Source of the DNA: Bacteroidales bacterium UBA7009
GTDB lineage: Bacteria > Bacteroidota > Bacteroidia > Bacteroidales > Paludibacteraceae
Assembly (NCBI GenBank): GCA_002449665.1
Contig: DJXH01000050.1
Location: 1-34,269, forward strand
DNA length: 34,269 bases
Reading direction: 5' to 3'
The stretch's first letter is position 1. The number at the start of each line of letters is the position of its first letter. The notes beneath the pieces were generated by a model. The model saw nothing but the letters and a program-made list of their open reading frames with translations, searched no databases and was not told the origin of the DNA. Of this stretch, positions 14,318-24,050 are shown piece after piece. The translations under genes and the position numbers were made by a program.

Positions 14318-15943
14318 CTAACTATACATAAATCTTTTTATACTCTTTTTCGGAGTTTTTTCAAACTCTGTTTCGACAATCTCGATAGCACTCACCTTGG
14401 AATATGACGGCATCTGCGCGTTCAGTTTTATGAGATTATCTGCCATCAATGCTTCTATCTCACTGCGGCGCGCCGCTGTGTAGTTTTCAGGATAGACAAG
14501 CGCAACAAGTTTGCCGCCTCGATCGACTACAACCGACTCTACTACGCCGGCAAGAGAGTTCAGTTTATCTTCAATCTCTTCAGGATAAATATTTTGTCCG
14601 CTTGCGCCGAGAATCATATTCTTGGAGCGGCCGCGCAGGAAAAGGTTGCCGTTTTTGTCTATGACACCTATATCGCCTGTACGCATCCAGCCGTCTTCGG
14701 TAAAGATATTGTCAGTTGCTTGCATATTCTTGTAGTATCCGCGCATAACGGCTGCACCTCTAACGAGTACCTCGCCTTCTTCTTTATAAGGATTAGCACT
14801 GTCTATTTTGAGTTCCATACGCGTAACAACTCGACCGCAAGACCCGGGAACGAAAGTACGCCAATCCGAATAGCAAATTAACGGAGCACATTCTGTCATA
14901 CCATATCCGCAAAGATACGGGAAACGGATTTGGTGCAGGCATTTGTCCACGTCTTTGTTTAGCGCAGCACCGCCTATGATGAGATACTTGAGTTTGCCGC
15001 CAAAGGCATTCATCAGTTTTTGATGTACCTGTTTGCGCACAGCCTTATTTATGACAGGAGTATTCCATAGTACTTTTATAAGCGGCTTATTGATAACCGG
15101 GAAGATGCTTGACTTGAATATTTTTTCTACTACCAATGGGACTGTCAGTATCATATAGGGGTGTACCTCCGCAAAGGCTTTCATAAGAAGGGAAGGTGTG
15201 AGGCTCTTTGTGATAAAGAACACGTGCGTACCTCCTGCCATCTGGTAAAGGAACTCAAACATCAGTCCGAACATGTGAGCGAGCGGGAGCATCGACACTA
15301 CCGTATCTGACGGACCGTTAGGTATCTCCGTCTGTCCGAAGATGACATTTGTAGAGAGATTAGCATGTGTTACCATAACTCCCTTGGGCGAACCGGTGGA
15401 ACCTGACGTATAGTTGATTAGTGCAAGTTCGTCCATATTATCTACGGGATAGTGTATATCGGAAATAGAGAACCCTTTGGGGAAACGCTTAGCAAACAGC
15501 TCATCTATATCTGCCGCGCTTACTTCGGTATTGGCTTTGAGTAATGAAAAATCATCTATAGATATGAATGCCTCAACATTGGGCATTTTCGAGAAGTCGA
15601 TACGTCCTTTTACCCATGAGCCGACGAACATCAGTCGCGATTCAGAGTGGTTGACAAGTTCGTGTATGCTTTCGCTTGTAAACTCTGGCAGAATACTGAC
15701 TACCACACCGCGTGCCGCTGCAATAGAGAGATAAGCCACGCCCCAATTTGATGAATTACGCCCGCATATTGCTATCTTATCGCCTGCGTGAAAGCCTAAT
15801 TTCTCAAACAAGATTGACATCCATGCAATCTTTTGCGCCATCTGTCCGTACGTATATGACACGCTACCTTCAAAATCACTTACAGCTGCTCCGTTCCAAT
15901 TGTTTTTGACCGACTCTTGAATGTAAGAAAAATAGTGTTTCAT
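14318..15943 (-). CDS. Long-chain acyl-CoA synthetase / AMP-binding ligase
   Basis: The 541-residue protein is an ANL-family adenylating enzyme. It should activate a fatty acid with ATP and CoA through an acyl-adenylate. Visible motifs are YTSGSTGSPKGV (residues ~178-190), GYGMTECAP, the adenine-binding GWMRTGDIG, the hinge RGRSKNMILGASGQNIYPEE, and TPKKSIKRF at the C-terminus, which holds the catalytic Lys. All are intact and the length is normal for FadD-type enzymes. No signal peptide is seen; the protein is cytoplasmic or membrane-peripheral. It is transcribed alone, divergently from ribD, from a -7 box 26 bp before its start. The preferred acyl chain cannot be read from the sequence. Confidence 0.92.
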   Translation of the reverse strand: MKHYFSYIQESVKNNWNGAAVSDFEGSVSYTYGQMAQKIAWMSILFEKLGFHAGDKIAICGRNSSNWGVAYLSIAAARGVVVSILPEFTSESIHELVNHSESRLMFVGSWVKGRIDFSKMPNVEAFISIDDFSLLKANTEVSAADIDELFAKRFPKGFSISDIHYPVDNMDELALINYTSGSTGSPKGVMVTHANLSTNVIFGQTEIPNGPSDTVVSMLPLAHMFGLMFEFLYQMAGGTHVFFITKSLTPSLLMKAFAEVHPYMILTVPLVVEKIFKSSIFPVINKPLIKVLWNTPVINKAVRKQVHQKLMNAFGGKLKYLIIGGAALNKDVDKCLHQIRFPYLCGYGMTECAPLICYSDWRTFVPGSCGRVVTRMELKIDSANPYKEEGEVLVRGAAVMRGYYKNMQATDNIFTEDGWMRTGDIGVIDKNGNLFLRGRSKNMILGASGQNIYPEEIEDKLNSLAGVVESVVVDRGGKLVALVYPENYTAARRSEIEALMADNLIKLNAQMPSYSKVSAIEIVETEFEKTPKKSIKRFMYS

Positions 15944-15968
15944 TATTGATTTTGTTTTAATTTTGCTG

Positions 15969-15976
15969 CAAAGGTA
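15969..15976 (-). promoter_or_regulatory. -7 promoter box of the acyl-CoA synthetase gene
   Basis: TACCTTTG followed by CAGCAAA on the minus strand, ~26 bp before the ATG. No TTG at the usual 20-nt distance was found. It is divergent from the ribD promoter in a 190-bp intergenic region. Confidence 0.5.
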
Positions 15977-16077
15977 TAGTCTTCTGCCGTGGAGAAAAAA
16001 TACAAGTGAGATACTTTGGTTAAGTGTTACAAAATTGCCTATTTAGGGGTAAAAATCTCATATATGGGGTGAGATAT

Positions 16078-16108
16078 TTGTAAAATTTATGCAATATCCT
16101 TACCTTTG
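16078..16108 (+). promoter_or_regulatory. Promoter of ribD
   Basis: TTG (16078-16080), a 20-nt spacer and TACCTTTG (16101-16108) match the consensus. It lies downstream of the ATG at 16089 and therefore sets the ribD start at 16134. Confidence 0.8.
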
Positions 16109-16133
16109 CAGCAAAAAAAATACACAAAATTAT

Positions 16134-17177
16134 ATGCAAAAGGAAGACTGCAAGTATATGTTTCGTTGCCTTCAGTTGGCGAAAAAAGGTGAGTATTACG
16201 TGGCTCCTAACCCAATGGTAGGTGCTGTTCTTGTGATGACAACATCAGACGAGACAGGCAACCAACAGACATTTATTATCGGAGAGGGTTGGCACCAACG
16301 TTTTGGAGAGAGCCACGCTGAGGTGAACTGTATAAGAGAAGCAGAAAGGCGGGGGTATAAAGATTTCAGCCGCTGCACGTTATATGTTTCGCTTGAGCCT
16401 TGCAGCCATTACGGCAAGACTCCCCCATGCGCAGGCCTCATTGTAAGCAAAGGGATAAGAAGAGTTGTAGTAGGAATGAAAGACCCGAATCCTTTAGTGG
16501 CAGGAAAAGGTATAAAGATATTAAGGGATGCGGGGATAGAAGTAGAAACTGGCATATTGGAAAAGGAATGTCGGATGCTGAACAGGCGTTTTCTCTGTCT
16601 GCAAGAGAAAAAACGGCCGTATGTCATACTCAAATGGGCAGAAACGGCTGATGGATACATCGACTATGAGCGAGATATGAAAAATAAGAATGAAATAGGC
16701 AGGCAACTCGTCATTTCAAATCAGATAACAAAGCAGTTGGTTCACAAGATGCGCGCCGAAAACATGTCAATAATGGTCGGTACACGCACTGCATTGCTTG
16801 ACAACCCGTCGCTCCGAGTTACGCGCTGGAGCGGAAGAAATCCGATAAGGATAGTGTTAGATAGAAAGGGACTCATTCCCGAAGACTATAAGGTTTTCAC
16901 ACAAGATGCGCAAACTATAGTATATAAAGACAACACAGATATACGTTTCATTCTCAATGATCTTGCAGACAAAGGGATTCACTCCGTACTGATAGAAGGC
17001 GGCAGATGCTTACTTAATCACGTGATTGAAAGCGGATTGTGGGATGAAGCACATATAGAGGTAGCAAACAAGCGTATAGGTAGCGGAGTAAAGTCGCCGC
17101 TATTTCCAAGAGAAGGGCTTAAATGTGAGCGCACGATAGGCGGAAGTCGGCTATACAAACTTGTAAGATGGAAATAA
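16134..17177 (+). CDS. ribD: Riboflavin biosynthesis deaminase/reductase RibD
   Basis: This bifunctional enzyme carries out two consecutive steps of riboflavin synthesis: deamination of the diaminopyrimidine product of GTP cyclohydrolase II, and NADPH-dependent reduction of the ribosyl group. Numbering from ATG 16134 (347 residues), the N-terminal deaminase has zinc ligands in HAE (His61, catalytic Glu63) and the PCSHYGKTPPC segment (Cys90, Cys99). The C-terminal reductase starts near residue 155 (RPYVILKWAETADGYID) and includes SVLIEGG. The open frame extends to ATG 16089, but the -7 box at 16101-16108 would then lie inside the gene, so 16134 is preferred. It is monocistronic here; the other rib genes are not in the window. 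Confidence 0.95.
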   Translation: MQKEDCKYMFRCLQLAKKGEYYVAPNPMVGAVLVMTTSDETGNQQTFIIGEGWHQRFGESHAEVNCIREAERRGYKDFSRCTLYVSLEPCSHYGKTPPCAGLIVSKGIRRVVVGMKDPNPLVAGKGIKILRDAGIEVETGILEKECRMLNRRFLCLQEKKRPYVILKWAETADGYIDYERDMKNKNEIGRQLVISNQITKQLVHKMRAENMSIMVGTRTALLDNPSLRVTRWSGRNPIRIVLDRKGLIPEDYKVFTQDAQTIVYKDNTDIRFILNDLADKGIHSVLIEGGRCLLNHVIESGLWDEAHIEVANKRIGSGVKSPLFPREGLKCERTIGGSRLYKLVRWK

Positions 17178-17221
17178 TTTGCTATTTTGGGAATGCTTTA
17201 TTAACAAAGTGGGTTGATTTT

Positions 17222-17252
17222 TTGGCTATTTGGGAAAAATAGCGTAACTTTG
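17222..17252 (+). promoter_or_regulatory. Promoter of the SurA operon
   Basis: TTG (17222-17224), a 20-nt spacer and TAACTTTG (17245-17252) match the consensus. The first start codon is 32 bp downstream. Confidence 0.8.
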
Positions 17253-17283
17253 CGGCGTTTATAAAAGTTATAGAGCATTGTTT

Positions 17284-18171
17284 ATGACAAACAATTCAAA
17301 ATCAAAGTACAAAAGACAGTTCATATATACCAAAGGGCAGTTTGTATATACTCTTTTTTTAATAACACTTCTCTCATCTTGCAGTTATTTCCGGCATAAG
17401 CATAATGAAGGCATAGCAGCAGAAGTGGCAGGAAAGACCTTGAGTTTCTCACAATTAGACGGTATAACGGCGGGTTTGGATTCTATAGACAGCATATCTG
17501 TTGCCGATGCATATATCAAGCAGTGGGCAACAGATGCTTTGATATATGATGAAGCCGTCAAGCAGAAGTCAAGTGAACTTGACGAGATGGTTGAAGCATA
17601 TAGGCGCAATCTTTATTTACAGGAATACGAGCAACGTCTGGTGGCTCAAAACATTCAACATCACATACCTGACAGCGTTATAGAGGAGTTTTATAACGCA
17701 CATACTGACAGGTTTATACTTAATGAAACTATACTGAAGGGTATTTTGCTTGTATATCCTATAGGCACTCCCAAGCAGGATAAACTGAAAAAATGGTTAC
17801 AGAGTCCGGACGAAGAGGATTTGGAGAACATAGAGAAGTATATGTATCAATACGGCAAGGGATATGAATTGTTTTTGTCGGAATGGCGCACAGCCAACCA
17901 AGTAATAATACGCCTTCCTATAGAAACTGACAATCTGCAGCAACAACTTCGTCGTCAGTCGCTTATAGAAACACAAGATTCAACTTCGGTCTATCTTTTG
18001 CAAGTAACTGACAAACGTTTTACGGGAGATATAATGCCTTTGGAATTAGCAAAAGACGAAATCGGAAGACTGCTTATGACACAAAAACAAACCGACATTC
18101 TTCACGCCGAACGGGAAAAGACCTACCAAGAAGCCGTAAGACACAATAAAATAAAAATTTACCATCGATAA
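17284..18171 (+). CDS. SurA/PrsA-like lipoprotein without a recognisable parvulin domain
   Basis: The 295-residue protein has a long N-terminus (~20 charged residues) before a lipoprotein signal ending LLSSC. I chose ATG 17284 over the in-frame TTG at 17278. The mature part has a SurA_N-like helical region (AGKTLSFSQLDGI, then IKQWATDALIYDEAV). The central part aligns by position with the PPIase region of SurA but lacks a clear parvulin core. Proteins of this type are often labelled peptidyl-prolyl isomerase in Bacteroidales and are thought to be periplasmic chaperones. It is the first gene of the operon and is followed 13 bp later by the SurA-type protein. Confidence 0.78.
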   Translation: MTNNSKSKYKRQFIYTKGQFVYTLFLITLLSSCSYFRHKHNEGIAAEVAGKTLSFSQLDGITAGLDSIDSISVADAYIKQWATDALIYDEAVKQKSSELDEMVEAYRRNLYLQEYEQRLVAQNIQHHIPDSVIEEFYNAHTDRFILNETILKGILLVYPIGTPKQDKLKKWLQSPDEEDLENIEKYMYQYGKGYELFLSEWRTANQVIIRLPIETDNLQQQLRRQSLIETQDSTSVYLLQVTDKRFTGDIMPLELAKDEIGRLLMTQKQTDILHAEREKTYQEAVRHNKIKIYHR

Positions 18172-18184
18172 ACAAGCCACGAAT

Positions 18185-19534
18185 ATGAAATTACTAAAAA
18201 AAGCCATACTGTTATTAACTCTCATCTGTTACACCTCTGCTATTGCTGACAATGTGATAGACGAGGTGATATGGGTGGTAGGGGATGAAGCAATACTACT
18301 GAGCGAGGTAGAGGAGGAACGGTTGCGTGCCCAATATGAGGGTCAGCGAATTGAAGGAGACCCCTATTGCGTTATTCCAGAACAGATTGCGATACAGAAA
18401 CTTTTTCTCCACCAGGCAGAGTTGGACTCCATAGTTGTGAATGAGACAACTGTCAGCCATCAGGTGGATATGCGTATCAACTACTATCTTTCGCAAATCG
18501 GCTCAAAGGAGAAGATGGAGGAGTATTTCCGCAAGACGAGCAGCGAGATAAGAGAGGAACTTATGACTACTGTTCGTAATCAGATGATTATACAGCAGTT
18601 GCAGGCAAAACTGACAGAGCACATCAAACCTACACCGGCAGAAATAAGGCGTTATTATCAACAACTGCCGCAGGATTCGGTACCTGTCATACCGGCACAA
18701 GTAGAAGTACAGATTTTGAGTTTCGAGCCTCCTGTGCCACGAGAGGAAACGGAACGAATTAAATCGCGCCTTCGCGAATACACAGAGCGTGTAAACAATG
18801 GGACAGCGGATTTCGCTATGCTTGCAAGGTTATACTCAGAAGACACGGAGAGCGCGAAGAAAGGCGGCGAGATAGGTCTTGTAGGGCGGGGACAATTAGT
18901 GTCAGCCTTTGCGGATGTGGCTTTCAACTTGACGGATCCGAAAAAGGTGTCACGCATAGTAGAGACAGAGTATGGCTATCATATTATTCAACTTATAGAA
19001 AAGCGTGGAGAGCGCATCAACTGCCGCCACATATTGCTTCGTCCGCGCGTATCTGCAGCCGACAAAGCGACAGCACTTGAAAAATTGGATTCAATAGCCA
19101 CACTCATACGACTTGACAGTCTCACTTTCGAACACGCTGTGTCTTTGCTTTCACAAGACAAGAACACGGCTATGAACGGCGGATTGATGATGAACCCGAA
19201 CACAGGCTCTTCGAAGTTTGAGTACCAAGACCTTCCGCCGGAGATAGCCAAGCAGATTTACAATATGCAGGAGGGTGAGATTTCCGCACCGTTCCTGATG
19301 ATGGATCAGAGCCGCAACAAAGAGATGTGCGTGATTGTCAAACTCAAAAAGAAGAGCGATATTCACCGCGCGCAACTGCCGGAAGACTTCCAAGTGATAC
19401 GCGGTATGCTTGAACAGAAGTTGAGCGCGGAGTACATACAGACTTGGATTCGCAATAAGCAGAAAGAGACGTATATACACATCTCCGACAGATGGAAAGG
19501 TTGTGATTTTCAATATCCCGGGTGGTTGCATTAA
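18185..19534 (+). CDS. surA: SurA-type periplasmic chaperone / peptidyl-prolyl isomerase
   Basis: The 449-residue protein has a Sec signal (LLTLICYTSAIA, cleaved before DNV). A SurA_N domain (~25-150, DEVIWVVGDEAILLSEVEEE) leads into two parvulin domains. The first, ~170-275, has FAMLARLYSEDTESAKKGGE and YGYHIIQL. The second, ~280-385, has CRHILLR and AVSLLSQDKNTAMNGG. A C-terminal helix closes the chaperone module. It escorts outer-membrane proteins through the periplasm to the BAM complex. Its neighbours (an OstA-like protein and a beta-barrel) fit a role in outer-membrane biogenesis. Confidence 0.92.
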   Translation: MKLLKKAILLLTLICYTSAIADNVIDEVIWVVGDEAILLSEVEEERLRAQYEGQRIEGDPYCVIPEQIAIQKLFLHQAELDSIVVNETTVSHQVDMRINYYLSQIGSKEKMEEYFRKTSSEIREELMTTVRNQMIIQQLQAKLTEHIKPTPAEIRRYYQQLPQDSVPVIPAQVEVQILSFEPPVPREETERIKSRLREYTERVNNGTADFAMLARLYSEDTESAKKGGEIGLVGRGQLVSAFADVAFNLTDPKKVSRIVETEYGYHIIQLIEKRGERINCRHILLRPRVSAADKATALEKLDSIATLIRLDSLTFEHAVSLLSQDKNTAMNGGLMMNPNTGSSKFEYQDLPPEIAKQIYNMQEGEISAPFLMMDQSRNKEMCVIVKLKKKSDIHRAQLPEDFQVIRGMLEQKLSAEYIQTWIRNKQKETYIHISDRWKGCDFQYPGWLH

Positions 19535-19552
19535 AACGTTAAGACTTACATA

Positions 19553-21130
19553 ATGCACAAAATCAGGTCTTACATATTTTGTCTACTTTTGCTGCCTGCT
19601 GCATTACAAGGCGAGACACGTGTTTTTCTCGAACATTCAGAGACTTTGTCATTTGACGAGAAACGGCTGCCTGATGCGCAGATACTGAAAGGCAATGTCC
19701 GTTTCAGACATGAGGATGCTCTGATGTACTGCGATTCGGCATATTACTACGAAAGCACAAATTCCGTAACTGCCTTTGGCAGAGTGCGTTTTGAGCAGGG
19801 AGACACACTCAGCGGTTTCGGCGACAGACTATATTACAACGGAAACAGCAAGTTGGCACGTCTATGCCGCAACGTCAGGCTCATACACCGCACAACCGTA
19901 CTTACCACCGACTCACTCAACTACGACCGCATAGCAGACAAAGCCTATTACTTCACGGGCGGCACTATACGCGACAGTCTCAACACACTCGAATCTGTAT
20001 GGGGGGAATATAATCCTCCCACCTCTACCGCTTTTTTCAGGAAGAATGTTTCGCTGAATAATGAAAACTTCCGCCTAACATCTGACACTCTCATATACAA
20101 CACAAAGACTACTATTGCACAGATTGTCAGTCCGACCGATATATATTACGAAGACAAGACCCACATCGTGTCTTCAAACGGGTGGTACAATACAACTGAC
20201 GACCAAGCAATGCTTCTTAACCGTAGTGAGATACACCATACTGACGGTAAGTATCTTACAAGCGATAGTATCTACTACGACCATCTCAACGGATATGGTC
20301 GGTTGAGGAACAACATCAAAGTGAACGACACGACAAGGCACATCAGCATATACGGCAACAAGTGTGAACTATGGGAAAAAGACAAATACGGATATACCAC
20401 AGACAGGGCATTGGTGGAGGAGTGGCAGGACGAAGAGAACAGACACTACTTGCACGCCGATACGCTGTTTTTTGCCGAACTGCCCTGTACAGACACCACT
20501 TGCACCGACACTGTTTTTCAACTTCTGCGTGCTTACCACAATGTAAGAGGCTGGTCGGATGAATATCAGTTGATATGCGACTCCGTCAGTTTCAACACAT
20601 TAGATTCTTTGCTTATTCTGCACCGCGCACCTATGGTATGGAACGAAGACCAGCAGGTGTCAGCCGACAGCATAGTAGTTTATATAGTAAACGGAGAGGT
20701 TGACCACGCATACGGAACAGGTAATGTATTCTTTGTCAAGCAGGAGACACAAGAATACTACGACCAACTGACGGGAAAGGAGTTTTTTGCATATATAAAA
20801 GACGGAGAACTCAGACAAATAGATGCCAACGTAAGTGCGCAGACCGTGTTCTATCCGCGCGATGAGGATGACGATATAGTGGGAGTAAACAAGACTCAAA
20901 GTGCTAAAGTGCAGATATATATAGAGGATCGCAAGATACACCATATTCTTTTCACCACCGCTACTACCGGCACTATGTACCCACTTGATCAGATTAGCAA
21001 AGACGAGAGTTTGCTCAAAGGCTTTGTCTGGGGAGAAACGGAACGCCCAAAATCAATAGAAGACCTGTTCAGCCGACCTGACCGCACCGTCAGTACAGCC
21101 ACAGCAGTAAGCAGCGTAAGCCAAAGATGA
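19553..21130 (+). CDS. OstA-like (LptA/LptD N-domain type) protein, possibly frameshifted at its end
   Basis: The 525-residue protein begins with a Sec signal (IFCLLLLPAALQGE). Most of it is repeated OstA-type beta-jellyroll strands (for example VRFRHEDALMYCDSAYYY, SDTLIYNTKTT and SDSIYYDHLNGYG) as in the OstA_2 family. This matches periplasmic LPS-transport proteins of the LptA/LptD N-domain type. The stop at 21130 leaves a 76-bp gap in an otherwise tight operon. A +1 shift near 21120 opens a 27-residue tail (EEKHDEHNHHEHKTK...) that ends with TAA at 21201-21203, only 3 bp before the next ATG. The native gene therefore probably ended at 21203. Confidence 0.85.
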   Translation: MHKIRSYIFCLLLLPAALQGETRVFLEHSETLSFDEKRLPDAQILKGNVRFRHEDALMYCDSAYYYESTNSVTAFGRVRFEQGDTLSGFGDRLYYNGNSKLARLCRNVRLIHRTTVLTTDSLNYDRIADKAYYFTGGTIRDSLNTLESVWGEYNPPTSTAFFRKNVSLNNENFRLTSDTLIYNTKTTIAQIVSPTDIYYEDKTHIVSSNGWYNTTDDQAMLLNRSEIHHTDGKYLTSDSIYYDHLNGYGRLRNNIKVNDTTRHISIYGNKCELWEKDKYGYTTDRALVEEWQDEENRHYLHADTLFFAELPCTDTTCTDTVFQLLRAYHNVRGWSDEYQLICDSVSFNTLDSLLILHRAPMVWNEDQQVSADSIVVYIVNGEVDHAYGTGNVFFVKQETQEYYDQLTGKEFFAYIKDGELRQIDANVSAQTVFYPRDEDDDIVGVNKTQSAKVQIYIEDRKIHHILFTTATTGTMYPLDQISKDESLLKGFVWGETERPKSIEDLFSRPDRTVSTATAVSSVSQR

Positions 21131-21206
21131 ACAGGTTGAGGAAAAACACGATGAGCATAATCATCACGAACACAAGACTAAAAGAAACAAAAAACGCAAA
21201 TAAGCA

Positions 21207-22010
21207 ATGAAATACAATCGTTTTATATTCTGTATTATCATAGTTTACAGCCTTATGACAGGTGCTATGGTTTCAGCCCAAGAGAGCAACCACTCGCTTG
21301 GACTTCAGGTAGGTTTTGCCGAACCCGTTTTCCGGCTCAATGCTCCCGAAAGTATCAATGAGAACAAGAGCAAGCTTGACAAGACGGTGCTTAACGGACT
21401 GAAGGCGGGCTTCATATACGATGCTACCCTCATACACGGTTTCGGATATGCTATGGGCGCGAACTACACCTTCGGCATACAGCAGTCACGATGGCAGGAC
21501 TACGGCTATGATGCCGACGGCAATGCCAATATCCTCACACCGGCATACGAATACCGCACTAAAACAATCTACCATCAGGCAGAGGTGTTTGTGGACTGGC
21601 AATATAAGTTTGAGATAGCCAAAGAGACTTATCTGTTGCTATATACGGGACCTACTATTCAGTGTATCATAGACATCAAGAGCGGAGATGACTACCGCCT
21701 GACAGAAGACGGCATCTTCCGCCGCCAAACTCTCAATCACCCTATTCCCGACCGCCCCAACACTACCGTTGATTCGTATGCCGGACAGATAGCCGGGCGC
21801 GTAAGGCGACTAAACGTAACTTGGGGTATAGGCGCAGGTTTTCAGTATAAACGCTATTTTGTCAGAGGCGGTTACGACTTCGGACTTATCAATCCATACA
21901 ACCAACAGGCTTTCTCCGACTACGGATACTCGGACGACAGGCTCACACGCGGCAGACTTGACCAATGGAGCATACGCGTGGGCTACTTCTTTTTGCAGTC
22001 AAAGAAATAA
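21207..22010 (+). CDS. Outer-membrane beta-barrel protein
   Basis: The 267-residue protein has a Sec signal ending VSAQE. The rest alternates amphipathic strands rich in Gly, Tyr and Phe (FGYAMGANYTFGI, KETYLLLYTGPTI, WGIGAGFQYKRYFVRGGYDF) and ends WSIRVGYFFLQSKK. It resembles the small 8-10-stranded barrels of Bacteroidota. The exact function is unknown. Its place between the OstA-like gene and dnaG suggests co-expression with the envelope assembly genes; the gap to dnaG is 12 bp. Confidence 0.8.
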   Translation: MKYNRFIFCIIIVYSLMTGAMVSAQESNHSLGLQVGFAEPVFRLNAPESINENKSKLDKTVLNGLKAGFIYDATLIHGFGYAMGANYTFGIQQSRWQDYGYDADGNANILTPAYEYRTKTIYHQAEVFVDWQYKFEIAKETYLLLYTGPTIQCIIDIKSGDDYRLTEDGIFRRQTLNHPIPDRPNTTVDSYAGQIAGRVRRLNVTWGIGAGFQYKRYFVRGGYDFGLINPYNQQAFSDYGYSDDRLTRGRLDQWSIRVGYFFLQSKK

Positions 22011-22022
22011 GTCTCTTCACTT

Positions 22023-24011
22023 ATGATACCGCGCGACACTATTGATCGTATATTCTCCGCCACCAGAATAGAAGAGGTGGTGGGCGATTATGTGTCGCTC
22101 AAGCGCAGAGGAGCCAACCTGATAGGTTTATGTCCCTTCCACGACGAGAAGACCGGCAGTTTTACCGTCAGTCCGGCAAAGGGCATATACAAATGTTTCG
22201 GTTGCGGCAAGTCGGGACAGGCGGTGTCGTTCATAATGGAGATAGAGCAGTGCTCATACGTTGAGGCACTGCGGCTATTAGCAAAAAAGTACCATATCGA
22301 AATAGAGGAGCGCGAACTGACCGCCGAAGAACAGCAGAGGCAGGACGACAGGGAGTCGATGTTCGTTGTCAATGAGTTTGCCTGCCAATGGTTTGAGGAC
22401 CAATTGTGGAACACGGAAGAGGGTCGTGCCATAGGACTTAGTTACCTCAGACAGAGAGGATTAAGAGACGATATGATTCGCCGCTTCCATATTGGCTACT
22501 CGCCCGACAAGAGTCTTTTCTCCGTGGCAGCCAAACAGAAAGGATACAGCGACAAATACCTTACCAACGACTCCCAGAACGCTCCGTATATAGGTACGGG
22601 TCTGTGTATCAAGACCGAAGACGGGCGTCTTTACGACCGATTCCACTCGCGGGTCATCTTTCCGTTTTTCTCCCGTTCGGGCAAAGTGGTAGGCTTTGCC
22701 GGACGTATAATGAAGAGCAACGACAAAGTGGGCAAATACGTCAACTCGCCTACCTCACCGCTCTTTGAGAAGCATAACGAACTATACGGACTGCTCCAAG
22801 CCAAGCAGCATATATCACGCCTGAACAGTTGCTATCTCGTAGAAGGGCAGATGGATGTCATCTCTATGCACCAAGCAGGTATAGAGAACGTGGTGTCCAG
22901 CGGCGGCACCTCACTCACCAAACCGCAGATACAACTCATACATCGCTTTACATCCAATATCACCATACTTTACGATGGCGACAAAGCCGGTATCAAAGCC
23001 GCACTGAGAGGCATAGATATGGTGCTTGAGGAAGGTATCAACGTGAAGATAGTCTTGCTGCCGGAAGGCGAAGACCCCGACTCCTTTGCCCGCAGCCACA
23101 ATGCCAACGAGGTAGTGGATTATATAAAAACTCATGAGTCGGATTTTATCAGTTTTAAGACACAACTGCTCAGCGAAGAGTCGGGCAATGACCCGCTCAA
23201 AAGAAGCGAACTGATACGCTCTGTCGTTCAGTCCATTGCCGCTATTCCCGATGCGATAACAAGGCAGGTTTATATAAAAGACTGCGCCGAAATGCTTTCC
23301 ACGCCGGAAGAGATTCTCTCCCGCGAAGTGGCAACGAGCAGAAACAAACAAAAAAGCGAGAGCCTCAACAAACGCCCTAACAGCGAAACACAGCAGACAA
23401 AGAATGAGGAGAGAGAGATACGCATAGAGAGCAAGACCATAGTCTTCAACCATAATATGCAGAATCTCATACAGTTGATTATCCGCTACGGCGAGCAGGT
23501 CGTCTTCGTAAATGAGAACGACGAGCCTGTGCAGTGCGGCGAGTTTATCATTGCCTGCCTACACGAGGACAACATAGAGCCGCGTATAGAACTGCATAAG
23601 ACTATCATAGACGAGTATCTCACACACTACAAAGACGAAAACTTTAAGGCGGAGGATTATTTTCTCCACTGCGATGATAATCGTATTATCACCCTCGCCA
23701 CATCGCTCGTAACCGACCCCTACCCTCTGAGCCGCATTTTCTCGCATCAGTCCATTTCGGAAAACGTAACGCAGGAGGTGAAGCCGCAGACAGATGCCGA
23801 CATCCTGCCGCAGATTACGCAGCAACTGCTGATGGAAATCAAATACACTATTATCAATGAGCAACTTGAAGAGATGCAGACTCTCCTCAAGCAAGCCCAA
23901 GCCGACAACAACTGGGAGCAAATACGCAGCTTGCTTTCGCGCCAGCCCGAACTGCAGGCTGTGCGCTCGCAAATAGCACAAGCTCTCGGCAATAGGGTGA
24001 TACAACCGTAG
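22023..24011 (+). CDS. dnaG: DNA primase DnaG
   Basis: The 662-residue primase makes RNA primers at the replication fork. The N-terminal CHC2 zinc finger has ligands Cys37, His40, Cys58 and Cys61. The catalytic core includes RFHSRVIFPFF and a TOPRIM domain with YLVEGQMDV and ILYDGDKAG, which hold the metal-binding acidic residues. The C-terminal ~220 residues would bind the DnaB helicase and are divergent, as is usual. It is the last gene of the operon that starts at 17284, so replication is transcriptionally linked to envelope biogenesis here. The start ATG lies 12 bp after the barrel gene. Confidence 0.96.
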   Translation: MIPRDTIDRIFSATRIEEVVGDYVSLKRRGANLIGLCPFHDEKTGSFTVSPAKGIYKCFGCGKSGQAVSFIMEIEQCSYVEALRLLAKKYHIEIEERELTAEEQQRQDDRESMFVVNEFACQWFEDQLWNTEEGRAIGLSYLRQRGLRDDMIRRFHIGYSPDKSLFSVAAKQKGYSDKYLTNDSQNAPYIGTGLCIKTEDGRLYDRFHSRVIFPFFSRSGKVVGFAGRIMKSNDKVGKYVNSPTSPLFEKHNELYGLLQAKQHISRLNSCYLVEGQMDVISMHQAGIENVVSSGGTSLTKPQIQLIHRFTSNITILYDGDKAGIKAALRGIDMVLEEGINVKIVLLPEGEDPDSFARSHNANEVVDYIKTHESDFISFKTQLLSEESGNDPLKRSELIRSVVQSIAAIPDAITRQVYIKDCAEMLSTPEEILSREVATSRNKQKSESLNKRPNSETQQTKNEEREIRIESKTIVFNHNMQNLIQLIIRYGEQVVFVNENDEPVQCGEFIIACLHEDNIEPRIELHKTIIDEYLTHYKDENFKAEDYFLHCDDNRIITLATSLVTDPYPLSRIFSHQSISENVTQEVKPQTDADILPQITQQLLMEIKYTIINEQLEEMQTLLKQAQADNNWEQIRSLLSRQPELQAVRSQIAQALGNRVIQP

Positions 24012-24050
24012 CGTTTTTTGTAACACAAACTTAACATTTGCCCGAAAAAT

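Noticed and set aside
16089..16133. An upstream ATG for ribD at 16089
   Set aside because: The -7 promoter box (16101-16108) lies downstream of it, and RibD homology begins only after 16134.
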